In this document: positions 54,760 through 63,412 of the stretch, piece after piece
Numbering within the stretch: position 1 is the first letter of the stretch
Layout: each line of letters begins with the position of its first letter
From: CAMLJR01 sp964500675
GTDB lineage: Bacteria > Pseudomonadota > Gammaproteobacteria > Pseudomonadales > CAMLJR01
DNA: 64,000 nucleotides
Assembly: GCA_964500675.1 (NCBI GenBank)
Contig: CAZCNY010000001.1
Coordinates: 310,001 to 374,000, forward strand
Reading direction: 5' to 3'
Position numbers and translations under genes: made by a program
Notes under the pieces: generated by a model
Told to the model about the DNA's origin: nothing
What the model saw: the letters and a program-made list of their open reading frames with translations, nothing else
Databases searched by the model: none

Positions 54760-56097
54760 TCAGCGGGCGCCATCGGTAAATTCGTGCAGGATCTTATGGA
54801 AATTAGACACACACACTTCCTGCACAGGGTTCGTGCGCAAACCGCGAAAGCCGCGCGAATACATACCGCGCTGTACTTCGGGCAAATTGATCAGATCGTC
54901 TTTGAGAAAACGGTTCTTGTCGAAGAACTCGCGATAATCGGTGACCAGCGTGTGTTCGGGTTTCGGCTCCGCTCCCAGCGCGAAGCGGCCGAACGCCCAG
55001 ATGTCCCAGACGCATTGATCGGGATCTTCCGGATGCGGCCGTGTGCGATAGCACAGCGAGCCGTCGATGCACGGCAGAATGATGAAGTTGGGGAAGATGT
55101 GCCAGCCGAAACCGGCGCGGTGAATCGCCTGCGGCGTTAAATCTAACGGCCACGCTATACCGCGGCGCTCCAACTCTTCGCGATGAAATTCCAACAGTTT
55201 TAAGCCGATGATTTTCGGATCGGTACCGGCCGGCAATTCCGCCATGATGCGCCGCGCGGCGGCAACGCCTGGCTCCAGATACATCGCCTGCAAATCGCGC
55301 TGCATTTCTTCATAAGTGTCGGCAATAATTTCGCGCAGATCGCGCTTGAGTGCCGCCTGCGCGGCGGGCCGATTGGGCAGTTCGATGGGATCGAATTCAG
55401 TGGGACCGAACATCGAGTGCAGACCGCACGCTCGCGACGGCAGCATGCTCGATGCGTGGCGCATGGTTTGCGGATGCGTGGCCTCGACGTGATAGGCCTC
55501 GTTGAACGCGTTGAGCACCAATTTCCAATTGGCCGGGGTGTGCATCGTGACGCTCCACAGCATGCGCGTTTTATCGAGCGCGTAGCAGTCGAGATATTCG
55601 GGAACATCGCCGAGATATTCGAGCAACGGTGGCGCCTCGGGATTCATCGTGATGAACACCCAGCCGGCCCACGCATCGACGCGCACCTCGGACAAACGTA
55701 AATCGGCGTCGGCAAACTGCTCGCAACCTTGCCACTGCTCGCGATGAATGATGCGCTGAATCGAACCGTCGAGATGCCAGCTCCAGCCGTGGAATTTGCA
55801 GTAAATCGATTTGCCCATTTGACCGCAGCCGTCTTTCAAGCGCCGTCCGCGGTGCTGGCAGACATTGTGAAAAGCCTTGATCTCGCCCGACGTTTGGCGC
55901 ACCAGCAAAATCGAATCGCGCACGATATCGAAAGTGACAAATGCACCGGGCTGATCCAACTCCTCCACTCGGCATGCCATCAACCAGACACGCGGCCATA
56001 CGCGTTCGTTTTCGAGCTGGAGAAATTCCTTGGAAATATAATCGCTGACCGGAACAAAATCGGAGCGAACGGGATTTTCGCTGCGGGTCTGCGTCAT
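54760..56097 (-). CDS. Rieske non-heme iron oxygenase, large subunit
   Basis: A 445-residue ring-hydroxylating oxygenase alpha subunit. The Rieske ligands are Cys80-x-His82 (CQHRG) and Cys100-x2-His103 (CKFHGW). The mononuclear iron ligands are His203 and His208 (AYHVEATHP). The bridging residue is Glu200 where most ring dioxygenases have Asp; carnitine-oxygenase-like members also use Glu. No small (beta) subunit or reductase is encoded beside it. GAGGTGA precedes the ATG, 9 bp after the preceding stop. The substrate is unknown. Confidence 0.92.
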   Translation of the reverse strand: MTQTRSENPVRSDFVPVSDYISKEFLQLENERVWPRVWLMACRVEELDQPGAFVTFDIVRDSILLVRQTSGEIKAFHNVCQHRGRRLKDGCGQMGKSIYCKFHGWSWHLDGSIQRIIHREQWQGCEQFADADLRLSEVRVDAWAGWVFITMNPEAPPLLEYLGDVPEYLDCYALDKTRMLWSVTMHTPANWKLVLNAFNEAYHVEATHPQTMRHASSMLPSRACGLHSMFGPTEFDPIELPNRPAAQAALKRDLREIIADTYEEMQRDLQAMYLEPGVAAARRIMAELPAGTDPKIIGLKLLEFHREELERRGIAWPLDLTPQAIHRAGFGWHIFPNFIILPCIDGSLCYRTRPHPEDPDQCVWDIWAFGRFALGAEPKPEHTLVTDYREFFDKNRFLKDDLINLPEVQRGMYSRGFRGLRTNPVQEVCVSNFHKILHEFTDGAR

Positions 56098-56106
56098 CGC
56101 ATCACC

Positions 56107-57378
56107 TCAAAAGAAATACGTCACGGGCGGCAGTCCGAGCAGACTGCGCCCGTGCTGCTCGGCGAGACTTTCAAAATCCTGAATCACGTGACCGCACACG
56201 ACATTGACGTCGCGCGCTATGCGCTGTAGCGGATCTGTTAGAAGATGAACCGAAGAGCCGGCGTTGTCGACGATCAGCCGCACGGCATCGCGCGCGACGC
56301 GGGTGGCATACGAGTTCTGCGCGACGATCGCCATACGCGCAGGAATATTCATCAAGTCACCGCGCTGCGCGAGTTCGTAAACTTCGCGCACACAGGCGAT
56401 GTGCTGCAACTCAGCCATGCGCACCATGACATCCGCTTTGGCGAGCATGATTTGATAATTCGGTTTCTCGCCGACGATGGTTTGCGTACCGGTGACTTTG
56501 CGCGTTTTTAATTTCTCGCGGAATAATGCCACCGCACCGCGCGCCGCACCAATCGCAGGAGCGGAAGTGACGAGCCCGAGAAATGCCGTCGATGGCATGC
56601 GATACATTGGATTGCCGTGAATTTTCGAGCCCGGTGTGGCGCCGTTCTGCATGTCGCCCGAACGCACCACCCTATGTTCGGGAATAAATAAATCCTTCAC
56701 CACAATGTCGTTGGAACCCGTGGCGCGCAAGCCCTGCACATACCAGGTGTCGAGTACTTTCGCCGCGGATAACGGAAACGCCATCCAATGCATCGCCGGT
56801 TTGCCGTCGACTTCGCACAGCGCCTGGCCGATGGCCCAATCCGAATGCATGACGCCGCTGCCCCATTTCCAGTTGGCCGTCACCTGATAGCCACCGGGAA
56901 CACACACGGCCTGACCGGGCGGCGTTGAAACTGCGGGCGCCATGAAATAACGGCCCTTCGCGAAAAATTCGTCCTGCGCTTTTTCCGGAAACAGCGCGGC
57001 AACCCAATTGTGTTCGACGAGGAAGGTGCAGGCCCACGCCGTCGATGCACAGGCCTCGGCAATTACGCGCCCGGTCAGAAAAAAATCCTCGGGACCAAAC
57101 TCGCAGCCGCCAAATTTTTTCGGCATGAAGTGATAGAAGAAGCCGGTGGCGCGCAATGCGTCCCACACTTTGGGATGCGGATAACCGAGCCGCTCCGATT
57201 CGGCGGCGTATTCCGCGATCATCGGTTTTAGCGCTGCGATTCGCTCGCGTACAAGCTCAGGTGTTAGAGCGGCAACTTCTGCGGGCGTCAGCCAGCCTGT
57301 GTCGCCGGGTGCATGCGCTTCGAGTTCCTTTGGCGCGGTGGTGGAGCTTGCCAAAATCGCGTTGGTTTGCATCGTCAT
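56107..57378 (-). CDS. HsaA-like group D flavin monooxygenase (acyl-CoA dehydrogenase fold)
   Basis: A 423-residue acyl-CoA-dehydrogenase-fold protein of the HsaA/HpaB-C/DszC branch. WACTFLVEHNWVAALFPE, GYQVTANWKWGSGVMHSDW and the end SVHLLTDPLQRIARDVNVVC are typical; the catalytic glutamate of dehydrogenases is not expected. HsaA hydroxylates a phenolic steroid intermediate using reduced flavin from a partner reductase, none of which is nearby. I chose the ATG at 57378 with a weak GAG site; a TTG at 57390 and a Met at 57372 are alternatives. Confidence 0.87.
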   Translation of the reverse strand: MTMQTNAILASSTTAPKELEAHAPGDTGWLTPAEVAALTPELVRERIAALKPMIAEYAAESERLGYPHPKVWDALRATGFFYHFMPKKFGGCEFGPEDFFLTGRVIAEACASTAWACTFLVEHNWVAALFPEKAQDEFFAKGRYFMAPAVSTPPGQAVCVPGGYQVTANWKWGSGVMHSDWAIGQALCEVDGKPAMHWMAFPLSAAKVLDTWYVQGLRATGSNDIVVKDLFIPEHRVVRSGDMQNGATPGSKIHGNPMYRMPSTAFLGLVTSAPAIGAARGAVALFREKLKTRKVTGTQTIVGEKPNYQIMLAKADVMVRMAELQHIACVREVYELAQRGDLMNIPARMAIVAQNSYATRVARDAVRLIVDNAGSSVHLLTDPLQRIARDVNVVCGHVIQDFESLAEQHGRSLLGLPPVTYFF

Positions 57379-57433
57379 CAATCTCGTCAATCAAATGGTT
57401 TCAATAGTTTTCAGTGTGAATTTCCGCTCGCGC

Positions 57434-58801
57434 TCAAGCGATGAGTTTCGAGAAGCGCGGCCAGCTCGCTTCGAACATCGGCAGATGCGCCTGCCCTTCC
57501 AAAAATGTCCGCGCCTGTACGATCGCCCAGCGATGAAACAGCGCAATCAGGGCATCGTCGTGTTCGGGACCTGCTTCGATCACGAATTTTTCGAGCACCG
57601 CGTCGGCTTCGTGCCACGAATGAACGCGATGACCGACCAGCTTTTCGACATCGCGCAGGTATTGCGCCTCGATGTCGCGATGCGCATCGCTGCGCTTAAC
57701 GAATTCCCACACTTTGCGCTGCTCTTGTACAGCGTAGGGCTCGCTCGCTGCCGGTTCCGGCACGCGCGCCGCCATCACATCGAAGAGCTGCGCCCAGCGC
57801 GATGGTTGCGCTGCGCCGACTTGAGAGTGCTGGTCGAGTTGCAAACCTTTCATGTCGCCGAGCACTTCGAGCATCGAAATGCACGCGCCGATATACCAGC
57901 CGAGATATTCAAAATATTTCGCGTTAGCCGTGGGCGCATGTAGATCGGCGGTGAGAATGAATGGCGTACACAAGCCCCACCACACCGCGTGAAACGCGAG
58001 TACCGGCAATTCGAATTGTTCGCCGGTTAATTCGGCATAGCGCTCGAAAAACGGTTTGGTGTCGCCGACGTGATACATCGACAGGCGCAATGGAATAAAT
58101 GCCAGATCGATCATCGGATCGCCGAGACAGCCGTATTCGAAATCGTAGAGGCCGGTGACGACGCCGTTTTCAAACAGAAACTGACCGGAGTCAACCGCGA
58201 CGATGCTGACTTTTTTGCGATGCGTTGGAATATTTCTACGCACCCATTTGCGTAGAAACTCAATTCTCGGCTCAGGAATTTTCTTGCCCTTTAAATACAT
58301 CGCTTCGCAAATATCGAAACAGGCGAGCGAGATTTCTGCGGGCGACTCGGGCATTTTCACGCCGAACTGCACAAGCTCGCGCGGATCGATGGCATGCATG
58401 CGCGCGACGACGTCGGCGAAATCGCGCAGAATCGCAACGCGCTCGCTTTCGCTCACTTTCGCAAAATCGAATTCACCCGGAATGCATTCCATCACGGTGG
58501 CGTGGGGTTCGCCGATAATGCCGTACACATGCGGCACCGGCACGCCGTGCTTTTCAAGCACACGCAGTACATTCGCTTCGTGCTCAAGCGGCCACGGCGG
58601 ATAATCTTCCTTGCGCTCTTCGCGCACGTAGAGTTTCAACAGTTCTGCGTCGCGGCGAACATCGACCCACCAACCGCCGCGCCAGCGCGGTTGCTGCTCA
58701 CAGCGAATCACAGTGCCGCCGATGTTCGACTCGATCCAGGCAATGACTTTTTGATCCTTGATCGCATCGGCTGATTTGGCCTGCTGCATATCGCTGCTCA
58801 T
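57434..58801 (-). CDS. APH-fold phosphotransferase-like protein with altered catalytic loop
   Basis: A 455-residue protein of the aminoglycoside-phosphotransferase/ACAD10-11-N kinase fold. An N-lobe (LKLYVREER, HEANVLRVLEKHGVPVP) is followed by the catalytic region VAVDSGQFLF and LYDFEYGCLGDPMIDLAF. Relatives read HGDxxxGN in the loop; here His-Gly is Ala-Val and Asn is lost with a two-residue shortening, while Asp and the later DFE remain. The C-terminal 120 residues are an extra helical domain. The ATG at 58801 has GGGAG upstream and overlaps the LLM stop by four bases. It may phosphorylate a hydroxylated substrate. Confidence 0.85.
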   Translation of the reverse strand: MSSDMQQAKSADAIKDQKVIAWIESNIGGTVIRCEQQPRWRGGWWVDVRRDAELLKLYVREERKEDYPPWPLEHEANVLRVLEKHGVPVPHVYGIIGEPHATVMECIPGEFDFAKVSESERVAILRDFADVVARMHAIDPRELVQFGVKMPESPAEISLACFDICEAMYLKGKKIPEPRIEFLRKWVRRNIPTHRKKVSIVAVDSGQFLFENGVVTGLYDFEYGCLGDPMIDLAFIPLRLSMYHVGDTKPFFERYAELTGEQFELPVLAFHAVWWGLCTPFILTADLHAPTANAKYFEYLGWYIGACISMLEVLGDMKGLQLDQHSQVGAAQPSRWAQLFDVMAARVPEPAASEPYAVQEQRKVWEFVKRSDAHRDIEAQYLRDVEKLVGHRVHSWHEADAVLEKFVIEAGPEHDDALIALFHRWAIVQARTFLEGQAHLPMFEASWPRFSKLIA

Positions 58802-59754
58802 GACTGCGCTCCCTGCCACTCATGCTCCTCTTGCCAGAGCCCCGCGGTCGTAAGCGTCCGGCGAATGTCTTCAAGCCGACGCAGATGCGCATCGACACCC
58901 TGAATATTATCGACGCTGGTTTGACAGCACATCTGCGTGGCGCCGAGTTTTTGCCACGCGCGTGCGTGCTCAACCCAGTCTTTGTTTTTGAGTCCGAGCA
59001 GCAGCGCTTCGATACCTAGCGTATTCGGATCGCGGCCGTATTCGCGGCAATATCCGTGCAGCACCTCGATCATTTCGGCGGCGCCGTCATCGGGAAGAAA
59101 TGTCGGCAACCAGCCATCGGCTTTGCGCGCGATTCGACGCAGCACTTTCTCGGTATTCGGATTGTTCACAACCTCGCGAATACGGCCGCCATCGAGTCGA
59201 ATCGGACCGCCGCCGAACCACAGCGGTATCGGGCGCTGCAACGGCATGGGAAATATTCCCGCATCGGTAATCTTGTGCATGGGTGTATCGAACGTCACCG
59301 CACGCTGCGTCCATAAAGCGCGCAGAACCTCGATCTGCTCGTCGAAAAATCTGCCCCTGTGCTTGAAGTCCATGCCCAGCGCTTCGTATTCGACTTCATT
59401 CCAACCGGTGCCGACGCCGAGCCGAAAACGACCGTTCGACAACAAATCGAGCGTCGCGGCTTGTTTGGCGACGAGCACTGTTTGCCGCTGCGGCAAAATC
59501 ATGATGCCGGTCGCCAGTCCGATCGTGGAAGTGATACCGGCGATGAATGAGAGAAGTGCGATCGGCTCATGAAATTTCGAATCGAGGTCGTAAATCCCTT
59601 TCCAATCCGGTCTGCTTGCGCGATTGGCGCCGACGACATGGTCGTACGAAACAATGTGGCTAAAACCCATCGCCTCGATAGCCTGCGCAAACGCTTTGAT
59701 CGCGCTGAAATCCGCCTCGATAGTATTGTGTGGAAAGACCACCCCAATCTGCAT
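58798..59754 (-). CDS. luciferase-like (LLM) flavin monooxygenase, F420/FMN type
   Basis: A 318-residue LLM-class oxidoreductase. GAGAGGG supports the ATG at 59754. Segments MQIGVVFPHNTIEADFSAI, SHIVSYDHVVGANRA, TIGLATGIMILPQRQTVLVAKQ and FRLGVGTGWNEVEYEALGMD are typical of the TIGR03619-like branch. Members use FMNH2 or F420; most gammaproteobacteria are not known for F420, so FMN is more likely. It could be a Baeyer-Villiger-type or hydroxylating monooxygenase. It is first gene of a six-gene operon and is translationally coupled to the phosphotransferase. Confidence 0.9.
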   Translation of the reverse strand: MQIGVVFPHNTIEADFSAIKAFAQAIEAMGFSHIVSYDHVVGANRASRPDWKGIYDLDSKFHEPIALLSFIAGITSTIGLATGIMILPQRQTVLVAKQAATLDLLSNGRFRLGVGTGWNEVEYEALGMDFKHRGRFFDEQIEVLRALWTQRAVTFDTPMHKITDAGIFPMPLQRPIPLWFGGGPIRLDGGRIREVVNNPNTEKVLRRIARKADGWLPTFLPDDGAAEMIEVLHGYCREYGRDPNTLGIEALLLGLKNKDWVEHARAWQKLGATQMCCQTSVDNIQGVDAHLRRLEDIRRTLTTAGLWQEEHEWQGAQS

Positions 59755-60084
59755 ATACCCTCTCTTTTCGATATCGCGCGATTTACCGCGAGCACTACGA
59801 TTCATTTATAAATCGAGGTTACCGCATCAGAAAGAGATAAAACGATCGGGGATTCAACTAATGGTAGGAATACGAAATATTGGCGGGAATGCTAAAAAGC
59901 AGGCTTTCAGTTTCATAGCGAAACTTCGTTTTTAAACCGCTCGATTTTCTGCCAACACCCGGCCATATTTACCGGTAAATATCTTCGACTTAAGGTTTTC
60001 GAAAGCAATTCTTGCGGCTTTCGAGAATGGCGATAGATAAAAGAAAATTTCGCGATGCGCTGGGCAATTTCGATTAGAGTTGAA
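59755..60084. other. 330-bp region between oxygenase operon and recX
   Basis: This holds the promoter of the oxygenase operon and the 3' end of recA-recX transcription. It contains the 18-bp palindrome at 59965 and AT-rich sequence. No gene or clear terminator was seen. Confidence 0.55.
59965..59982. promoter_or_regulatory. perfect 18-bp palindrome, candidate operator
   Basis: ATATTTACCGGTAAATAT is a perfect palindrome without spacer, 211 bp upstream of the LLM start and 103 bp past the recX stop. Its form fits a dimeric regulator site for the oxygenase operon. The AraC protein of the operon usually prefers direct repeats, so another regulator may bind. Confidence 0.5.
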
Positions 60085-60555
60085 TCAACAGATCGAGCTA
60101 GCCGCACCATCGTTTACAGCGATGCCGCCAAAGCCGCGATATTGAAGAAAGCGCACGCGCTTCGCTTTCTCCTTCATGTCCGCTGGCGGTTTACGGCCGA
60201 ATTTACCGGTTTCCAATTTATGCAAATTAGCCGGCCAATCAATGTCCGCAGCGGCAAACGCCGCGGCGATGATATCTTCGGCGATGCCGCGCTCGCGCAA
60301 TTCAGCTTTGATGCGAACCGGGCCGTACAAGCGCTGCGCACGACTGTGCAAATAAACCTCGGCGAAGCGCGCATCGCTCTGCAAACGCTCGCTGCACAGT
60401 CGTTCGATTTCATTTTCAATCAGAGGGCGATTGGAAAAGCGCAGCACCAGCTTCTGTTGCAGTTCGCGCTTTGAGTGTTCACGGCGCGCGAGCAAATCCA
60501 TAGCTGCGCGCCGAATATCGATCGCACTCGTCTCATCCGTGACGACATCATTCAT
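60085..60555 (-). CDS. recX: regulatory protein RecX
   Basis: A 156-residue helical-repeat protein. AMDLLARREHSKRELQQKLVLR, YLHSRAQRLYGPVRIKAELRERGI and the C-terminal RFLQYRGF match RecX, which caps RecA filaments and restrains recombinase activity. It starts 29 bp after the recA stop on the same strand, the usual arrangement. It is probably co-induced with recA under SOS control. Confidence 0.93.
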   Translation of the reverse strand: MNDVVTDETSAIDIRRAAMDLLARREHSKRELQQKLVLRFSNRPLIENEIERLCSERLQSDARFAEVYLHSRAQRLYGPVRIKAELRERGIAEDIIAAAFAAADIDWPANLHKLETGKFGRKPPADMKEKAKRVRFLQYRGFGGIAVNDGAASSIC

Positions 60556-60584
60556 GCCGGCATCATTCCTGGCGACACTCTGTG

Positions 60585-61622
60585 TCAGTCTTCGACTTCC
60601 AGTTCTTCAGTTTTCCCGGCAACGCTAGGCAGCGACGTGCTGAGCAGTTCGGTGCGAATATCGGTTTCGATGATTTCGCTGATCTGTGGATTCTCCTCAA
60701 GAAACTTCGCTGCATTGGCCTTGCCCTGTCCGATTTTATCGCCCTTGTACGAATACCAGGCGCCGGATTTTTCGACCAAATTGAGTTTCACACCGAGATC
60801 GATGACCTCGCCCATGCGGTAAATACCCTTGCCGTACAAAATTTGAAATTCGGCCTGCCGGAACGGCGGTGCCACTTTATTTTTAACCACCTTGACGCGC
60901 GTTTCGGAGCCCGTTACCTCCTCGCCCTCTTTCACTGCGCCGGTGCGGCGGATATCGAGACGCACCGATGCGTAGAATTTGAGCGCATTACCGCCTGTGG
61001 TGGTTTCGGGATTGCCGAACATCACGCCGATTTTCATGCGAATCTGGTTGATGAAGATCACCAAACAGTTGGTCTGCTTGATCGTGCCGGTCAATTTACG
61101 CATCGCCTGGCTTAACAAGCGCGCCTGCAAACCGACGTGCGAATCGCCCATTTCACCTTCGATTTCGGCTTTCGGTACCAACGCCGCTACCGAGTCCACC
61201 ACCAGCACATCGACCGCACCCGAGCGCACGAGCATTTCCGCGACTTCGAGCGCCTGCTCGCCGGTATCGGGTTGCGACACGATGAGATCGTCGATATTGA
61301 CGCCAAGCTTTTCCGCGTAGACCGGGTCGAGCGCATGTTCAGCATCGATAAACGCGGCGGTGCCGCCCGCCTTCTGTGCCTGCGCGATAACCGAAAGTGT
61401 GAGCGTGGTTTTTCCCGACGACTCCGGTCCGTAAATCTCAACAATGCGCCCGCGCGGCAAACCGCCGATGCCGAGCGCTATATCGAGCCCGAGCGAGCCG
61501 GTCGAAATGCTGGGGATTACCTGCTGGGCATGATCGCCCATGCGCATCACGGTACCTTTACCGAACTGGCGTTCGATTTGGGACAGAGCCGCACTCAGAG
61601 CTTTCTGTTTGTTGTCTTCCAT
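60585..61622 (-). CDS. recA: recombinase RecA
   Basis: A 345-residue RecA. The Walker A motif GPESSGKTT lies at about residues 66-74, followed by FIDAEHALDP, VVDSVAALVPKAEIEGEMGD (L1 region) and NQIRMKIGVMFGNPETTTGG (L2). The ATG at 61622 has GAGGA upstream; the upstream in-frame Met adds 10 atypical residues. It catalyses strand exchange and LexA cleavage. A canonical LexA box lies 76 bp before the start. This housekeeping gene interrupts the catabolic cluster, showing that the cluster sits in the chromosome. Confidence 0.98.
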   Translation of the reverse strand: MEDNKQKALSAALSQIERQFGKGTVMRMGDHAQQVIPSISTGSLGLDIALGIGGLPRGRIVEIYGPESSGKTTLTLSVIAQAQKAGGTAAFIDAEHALDPVYAEKLGVNIDDLIVSQPDTGEQALEVAEMLVRSGAVDVLVVDSVAALVPKAEIEGEMGDSHVGLQARLLSQAMRKLTGTIKQTNCLVIFINQIRMKIGVMFGNPETTTGGNALKFYASVRLDIRRTGAVKEGEEVTGSETRVKVVKNKVAPPFRQAEFQILYGKGIYRMGEVIDLGVKLNLVEKSGAWYSYKGDKIGQGKANAAKFLEENPQISEIIETDIRTELLSTSLPSVAGKTEELEVED

Positions 61623-61697
61623 CGGAATGATCCTCGCGCTGATTGTTTTCACTATATCGGGTCTTGAAGACTGACTGAGGGAGATTAAAGCAGATTA

Positions 61698-61713
61698 CTG
61701 TATGAATGAACAG
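61698..61713 (-). promoter_or_regulatory. LexA (SOS) box of recA
   Basis: CTGT-N8-ACAG (CTGTATGAATGAACAG) matches the gammaproteobacterial LexA consensus, flanked by TA on the left. It lies 76 bp upstream of the recA start, where repression and SOS induction would be expected. Confidence 0.88.
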
Positions 61714-61868
61714 TTCTCGTGCGAAATTTTTTACTCCACCCCGCTCGGACCTTATTTTGCCAACGGGTGGTTCCAGCCGAAAATGAGAATATTGCGCAAG
61801 CCCCAGTGCCGCGAGGGCTGTACAATAGTACTGCTGCTCATCGCCTGATTAACGCTAAGGATTGAAAA

Positions 61869-63029
61869 TTAAGGCAGTTCAATTTCGCATTTGGCGGTCG
61901 CCATGGTGATGCCGAGTTGATTGGCCATTTTGCACGTAACCTGCGCGACATTGCGGCCTTGGTCATCGACGAGCTTGTCGCTGATTTCGCCGGTCATGAT
62001 GGTGATGTCGTTGACGAACGCCGGACCGCGATATTGCGAATTCACATGCACGACCTGGCCCCACTCGCCGGCCCAGCCCGCGAGATAATCGATAATCCAC
62101 GCGCCCATCGACGCACCGTAGCCATATTCGCGCGGCATGCCGATATATTTCGCCCAGCGTGCGAACAAATGTCCACGCGATGGACCGATGTACGCGCCAT
62201 CGGTATTTTCGGGATTGATTTTTTCTTCGGTGGGATCCATTTCCCAACCCGCCATCGGCCCGACAAAACCGAGCTTGACCGGATCGCAGTCTGCGTTGCG
62301 ATGTGCACTGCCCCAGAGCGTCATTAAATAAGCGCGCCACTCCGTCGCGAAACTCGCCACGCTGTGCGGACCGAACACGCGCACGGGTAATTTATCGCCA
62401 ACGTTCGCATCCTTCCAATAACGTTTGCCGTGTCCCAGCGCGTGCATCATGTTGATGTATTCGAGTTTGCGATTTTCGATATCGGCAAGTTCTTCATCGG
62501 TCCACACTTGCTCGGGGGTATCCTCCATCGCGCCCATTTCGACGGCGAGATCGCGGCGATAGCGAATCGCGGTCGAGCGCTGTTTCGCGAACAGTGTGCC
62601 GTCTTCTTTGTAATAGTTGTTGTCGCCGCGCTGGAAACAGGTCGGACCCGCGAATTTGGTTTCTTTAACCACGTAGTCGTACGGAATTTTTTCGTGGATG
62701 ACGCGATCGCCCGCAAATAAACGCGGTCCGTAAAACCACCATTCGTCACCACCGAAAATTAAGTGAGAGTTGGGAATTAAACCGACAGCCGCAGGACAAG
62801 CGCCGTGCCCTTCCGCTGCCGCAATGGTAAATGATTGTGGTGCGACCAAGCGGCCGAAGCGACTCACAGCGGCATAGTCGTGATCGTAATGCAGCAAATT
62901 GGGAAAGTGCATCGCCTGTGCCCAGCGGCGAAAATCGTTGTTATGCAATGGGTCTTTCAAACTCCACGGCGTCATCGGCTTGCCGATGTATTGGTCGAGG
63001 TCGGAGCAATCGAGTGCTTTATCGGTCAT
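61869..63029 (-). CDS. double-hotdog FAS1-like/MaoC-type dehydratase (paralogue B)
   Basis: A 386-residue two-hotdog protein, similar along its length to the 396-residue protein at 49742. Shared landmarks are VAPQSFTIAAAEGHG, SHLIFGGDEWWFYG, ETKFAGPTCFQRGD and YGYGASMGAWIIDYLAGWAG. It is likely an enoyl-CoA hydratase or hydroxyacyl-CoA dehydratase for a bulky substrate. Upstream on the same strand lie two collapsed gene remnants (63072-63601), so this may be the survivor of a former operon. Confidence 0.85.
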   Translation of the reverse strand: MTDKALDCSDLDQYIGKPMTPWSLKDPLHNNDFRRWAQAMHFPNLLHYDHDYAAVSRFGRLVAPQSFTIAAAEGHGACPAAVGLIPNSHLIFGGDEWWFYGPRLFAGDRVIHEKIPYDYVVKETKFAGPTCFQRGDNNYYKEDGTLFAKQRSTAIRYRRDLAVEMGAMEDTPEQVWTDEELADIENRKLEYINMMHALGHGKRYWKDANVGDKLPVRVFGPHSVASFATEWRAYLMTLWGSAHRNADCDPVKLGFVGPMAGWEMDPTEEKINPENTDGAYIGPSRGHLFARWAKYIGMPREYGYGASMGAWIIDYLAGWAGEWGQVVHVNSQYRGPAFVNDITIMTGEISDKLVDDQGRNVAQVTCKMANQLGITMATAKCEIELP

Positions 63030-63071
63030 GGTTGGCCTCAGTCATATCAATAATTAATTAATTTCGTTTGT

Positions 63072-63412
63072 TCAATCGCGAAAATGCGGCATCACTTCTT
63101 TCGCAAATAATCGCAATTCGCGTACTTGTTGTTCAGGATCGGGGACGCCGGTCGGTGTCATGAGCAGGTAATCGGGATTTACCAATTTTTTTATCCGCTC
63201 CATTTCGCGCATGCAGTCGTCCGGTGTACCGACGATCGCGCGGTTCGGTGCAAACTCTTCGAGCGTCATCGCTTTACCGCTGAACATGACTTCATCGGCA
63301 AGCGGATCGCGATCGGCCTTCGAACCGAGATTGTCGTAAGCCTGCCAGGTTTTCACCACATTGGGTAGCCAGTTGGGATCGATCGAAACCTTGGTCGGTG
63401 AGATGTGCAGAT
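63072..63412 (-). pseudogene. remnant of an LLM flavin monooxygenase (C-terminal third)
   Basis: The frame from about 63412 reads about 113 codons, LHISPTKVSIDPNWLPNVV onward and NRAIVGTPDDCMREMERIKK to the stop. This is the C-terminal end of a luciferase-like oxidoreductase of roughly 330-380 residues. A stop codon lies directly before the homologous part, and the first two thirds are absent. No normal start exists (GTG at 63359 would make a 95-residue stub). It appears to be a deletion remnant joined to the fragment at 63413. Confidence 0.75.
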
